Assembly (NCBI GenBank): GCA_977006965.1
Contig: OZ345367.1
Span: forward strand, 496,001-560,000
Length of the DNA stretch: 64,000 bases
Source of the DNA: Phymatolithon calcareum
Lineage: Eukaryota > Rhodophyta > Florideophyceae > Hapalidiales
Direction: 5' to 3'
The notes below the pieces were generated by a model, which did no database searches, was not told the origin of the DNA, and was given only the letters and a program-made list of their open reading frames with translations. The position numbers were made by a program, and so were the translations under genes. Each line of letters starts with the position of its first letter. Position 1 is the first letter of the stretch. This document shows positions 62,967 to 64,000 of this stretch, piece after piece.

Positions 62967-64000
62967 GCGTCATTCTCATCTGCGACGGCAAACCATGTCA
63001 CTTAACTGTTATCCTCATTGTCTATTTTGCGTTCGTCATGGAAAAGTCGAAATAGCTGTCTGCAGCGTTTGGTACGAGAATGGTAAAGATTCGAACGCCT
63101 AGCGCCCTGCACTCCGAAGATGTTCATCCATCATCGTCTGTCCATGGACGCATTTATCCTACTCATGGAACATGGTGATCATTGAATAAACAATGTTTAT
63201 AATTGGCATTCAATAATGCAAGGTTGTATAACAGCAGTCGTACGCCAGTCATTATGAATCCGTTATGCAGATAAGTAGCCCCGAACTCCTTTCTCTATGG
63301 CTGCCTCAACTCGTAAAGCAACGCTTGGGAGTACTGGTATGTAAACATGTCCCGCTTCCTCGGAAAACTACCACTTGCGATCCAAACTAGAGTCTCGCTT
63401 CTATCTTTGCTATGAAGTAACGACGGACACTTCATTGATATATTCTAGGGTTTACATCTATAATAATGAATGCTTTTTCCCTTATGTGGCTAGCAAGCAG
63501 TGCTTCTTTTTTACTTAGCTATTGGCCTCAGGTTGAAAAACAAAGGGCTCATAATATCTAGTCCATGCCGGTTGATTGAGATTGAAGTGCGTTGAAGAGC
63601 TCCGCCAGTGCCTACATTGCAATTGCTTTGGACACATTCTTAGAATGGACGAGCGTCACCTGGTCCGTCAAGTTTTGCTAAATGAGCCAGACCAACGCCA
63701 GAATCAACCTCTATCGACGTACTAGGCCTAGACGTGCAAGCTGCAGCCCAGCTCGCTAACTATAGAATAAAGTGGAAGAAACTTAGGCCCTCGAAACGCT
63801 ATTAGCCCCATTAGGGGAAAGAGCAAATTGAACGAATGAAATGAATTCAGAGCTGATAAGGAGAGCACGCATTTTTGCTTGTGCAGAAGTTCATCTGCGT
63901 TGGGTAATGAATGATATGAGAGGATGAGTACCTCGATCAAATTCCGGCTCAATGGGCCCTTATACCTCCATGGCGAGCGTGTACGTGTGGAAATCTCTTT
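62967..64000. other. 3' region of the HhH gene and window end
   Basis: After the likely polyadenylation signal (AATAAA at 63184) no gene is recognised. A 74-codon minus frame at 63728-63952 is unsupported. Confidence 0.45.

Noticed and set aside
1-64000. CRISPR arrays, bacterial operons or prophage
   Set aside because: No regularly spaced short repeats with unique spacers, no operon-like gene packing, and clear spliceosomal introns.

Overview
This window is eukaryotic nuclear DNA. The evidence is spliceosomal introns in a cytosolic ribosomal protein gene, a Cyc8/Ssn6 corepressor, a NOT2 subunit of CCR4-NOT, a Hedgehog-type Hint protein, and non-LTR, LTR, pogo, Tc1/mariner and hAT transposable elements. 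Host genes have zero to two introns, sit close together, and are separated by long transposon graveyards. That pattern, with the algal-style helix-hairpin-helix gene and the Hint protein, fits a florideophyte red alga of the Chondrus type. This assignment is an inference, not something the sequence proves.

Layout. About 1-31 kb is a transposon region. In order it holds: a solo LTR (117-1082) with its target duplication; a broken non-LTR element with endonuclease, reverse transcriptase and RNase H pieces (about 2.1-5.4 kb); a broken Ty1/copia-like element (about 6.15-10.9 kb); a nearly complete pogo-like DNA transposon with an intact 515-codon transposase, 28-bp terminal inverted repeats and TA duplications (12054-14663); an unrecognised repeat-protein gene with a recurring LVDML motif (about 18.5-19.85 kb); a 44-bp perfect palindrome (20383-20426); a second, inverted solo LTR of the first family (20772-21759); a head-to-head fusion of two retroelement fragments (22.2-23.7 kb); a decayed hAT element (24.1-25.95 kb); a diverged third LTR (about 26272-27028); and a Tc1/mariner element (28727-31083) that was itself interrupted by a small hAT-type element (29308-30073).

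About 32-42 kb has dispersed host genes, all on the minus strand: an Mpv17/PMP22-like membrane protein, an ACC-synthase-like aminotransferase and a secreted Hint-domain protein. An R2-like retrotransposon ORF with a restriction-like endonuclease (36840-39047) lies among them. About 42-47 kb is mostly non-coding, with one decayed RNase H copy and a foldback element.

About 47.5-63 kb is the gene-rich end: CYC8/SSN6 (+), PrmC/HemK methyltransferase (-), NOT2 (-), a 71-residue ORF (+) divergent from NOT2, ribosomal protein eL22 (-, three exons) and a two-exon duplicated helix-hairpin-helix protein (+). The host genes do not form one pathway. CYC8 and NOT2 both act in gene-expression control, while eL22 and PrmC belong to translation (ribosome and release-factor modification). 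Such a mix is usual for a eukaryotic gene island.
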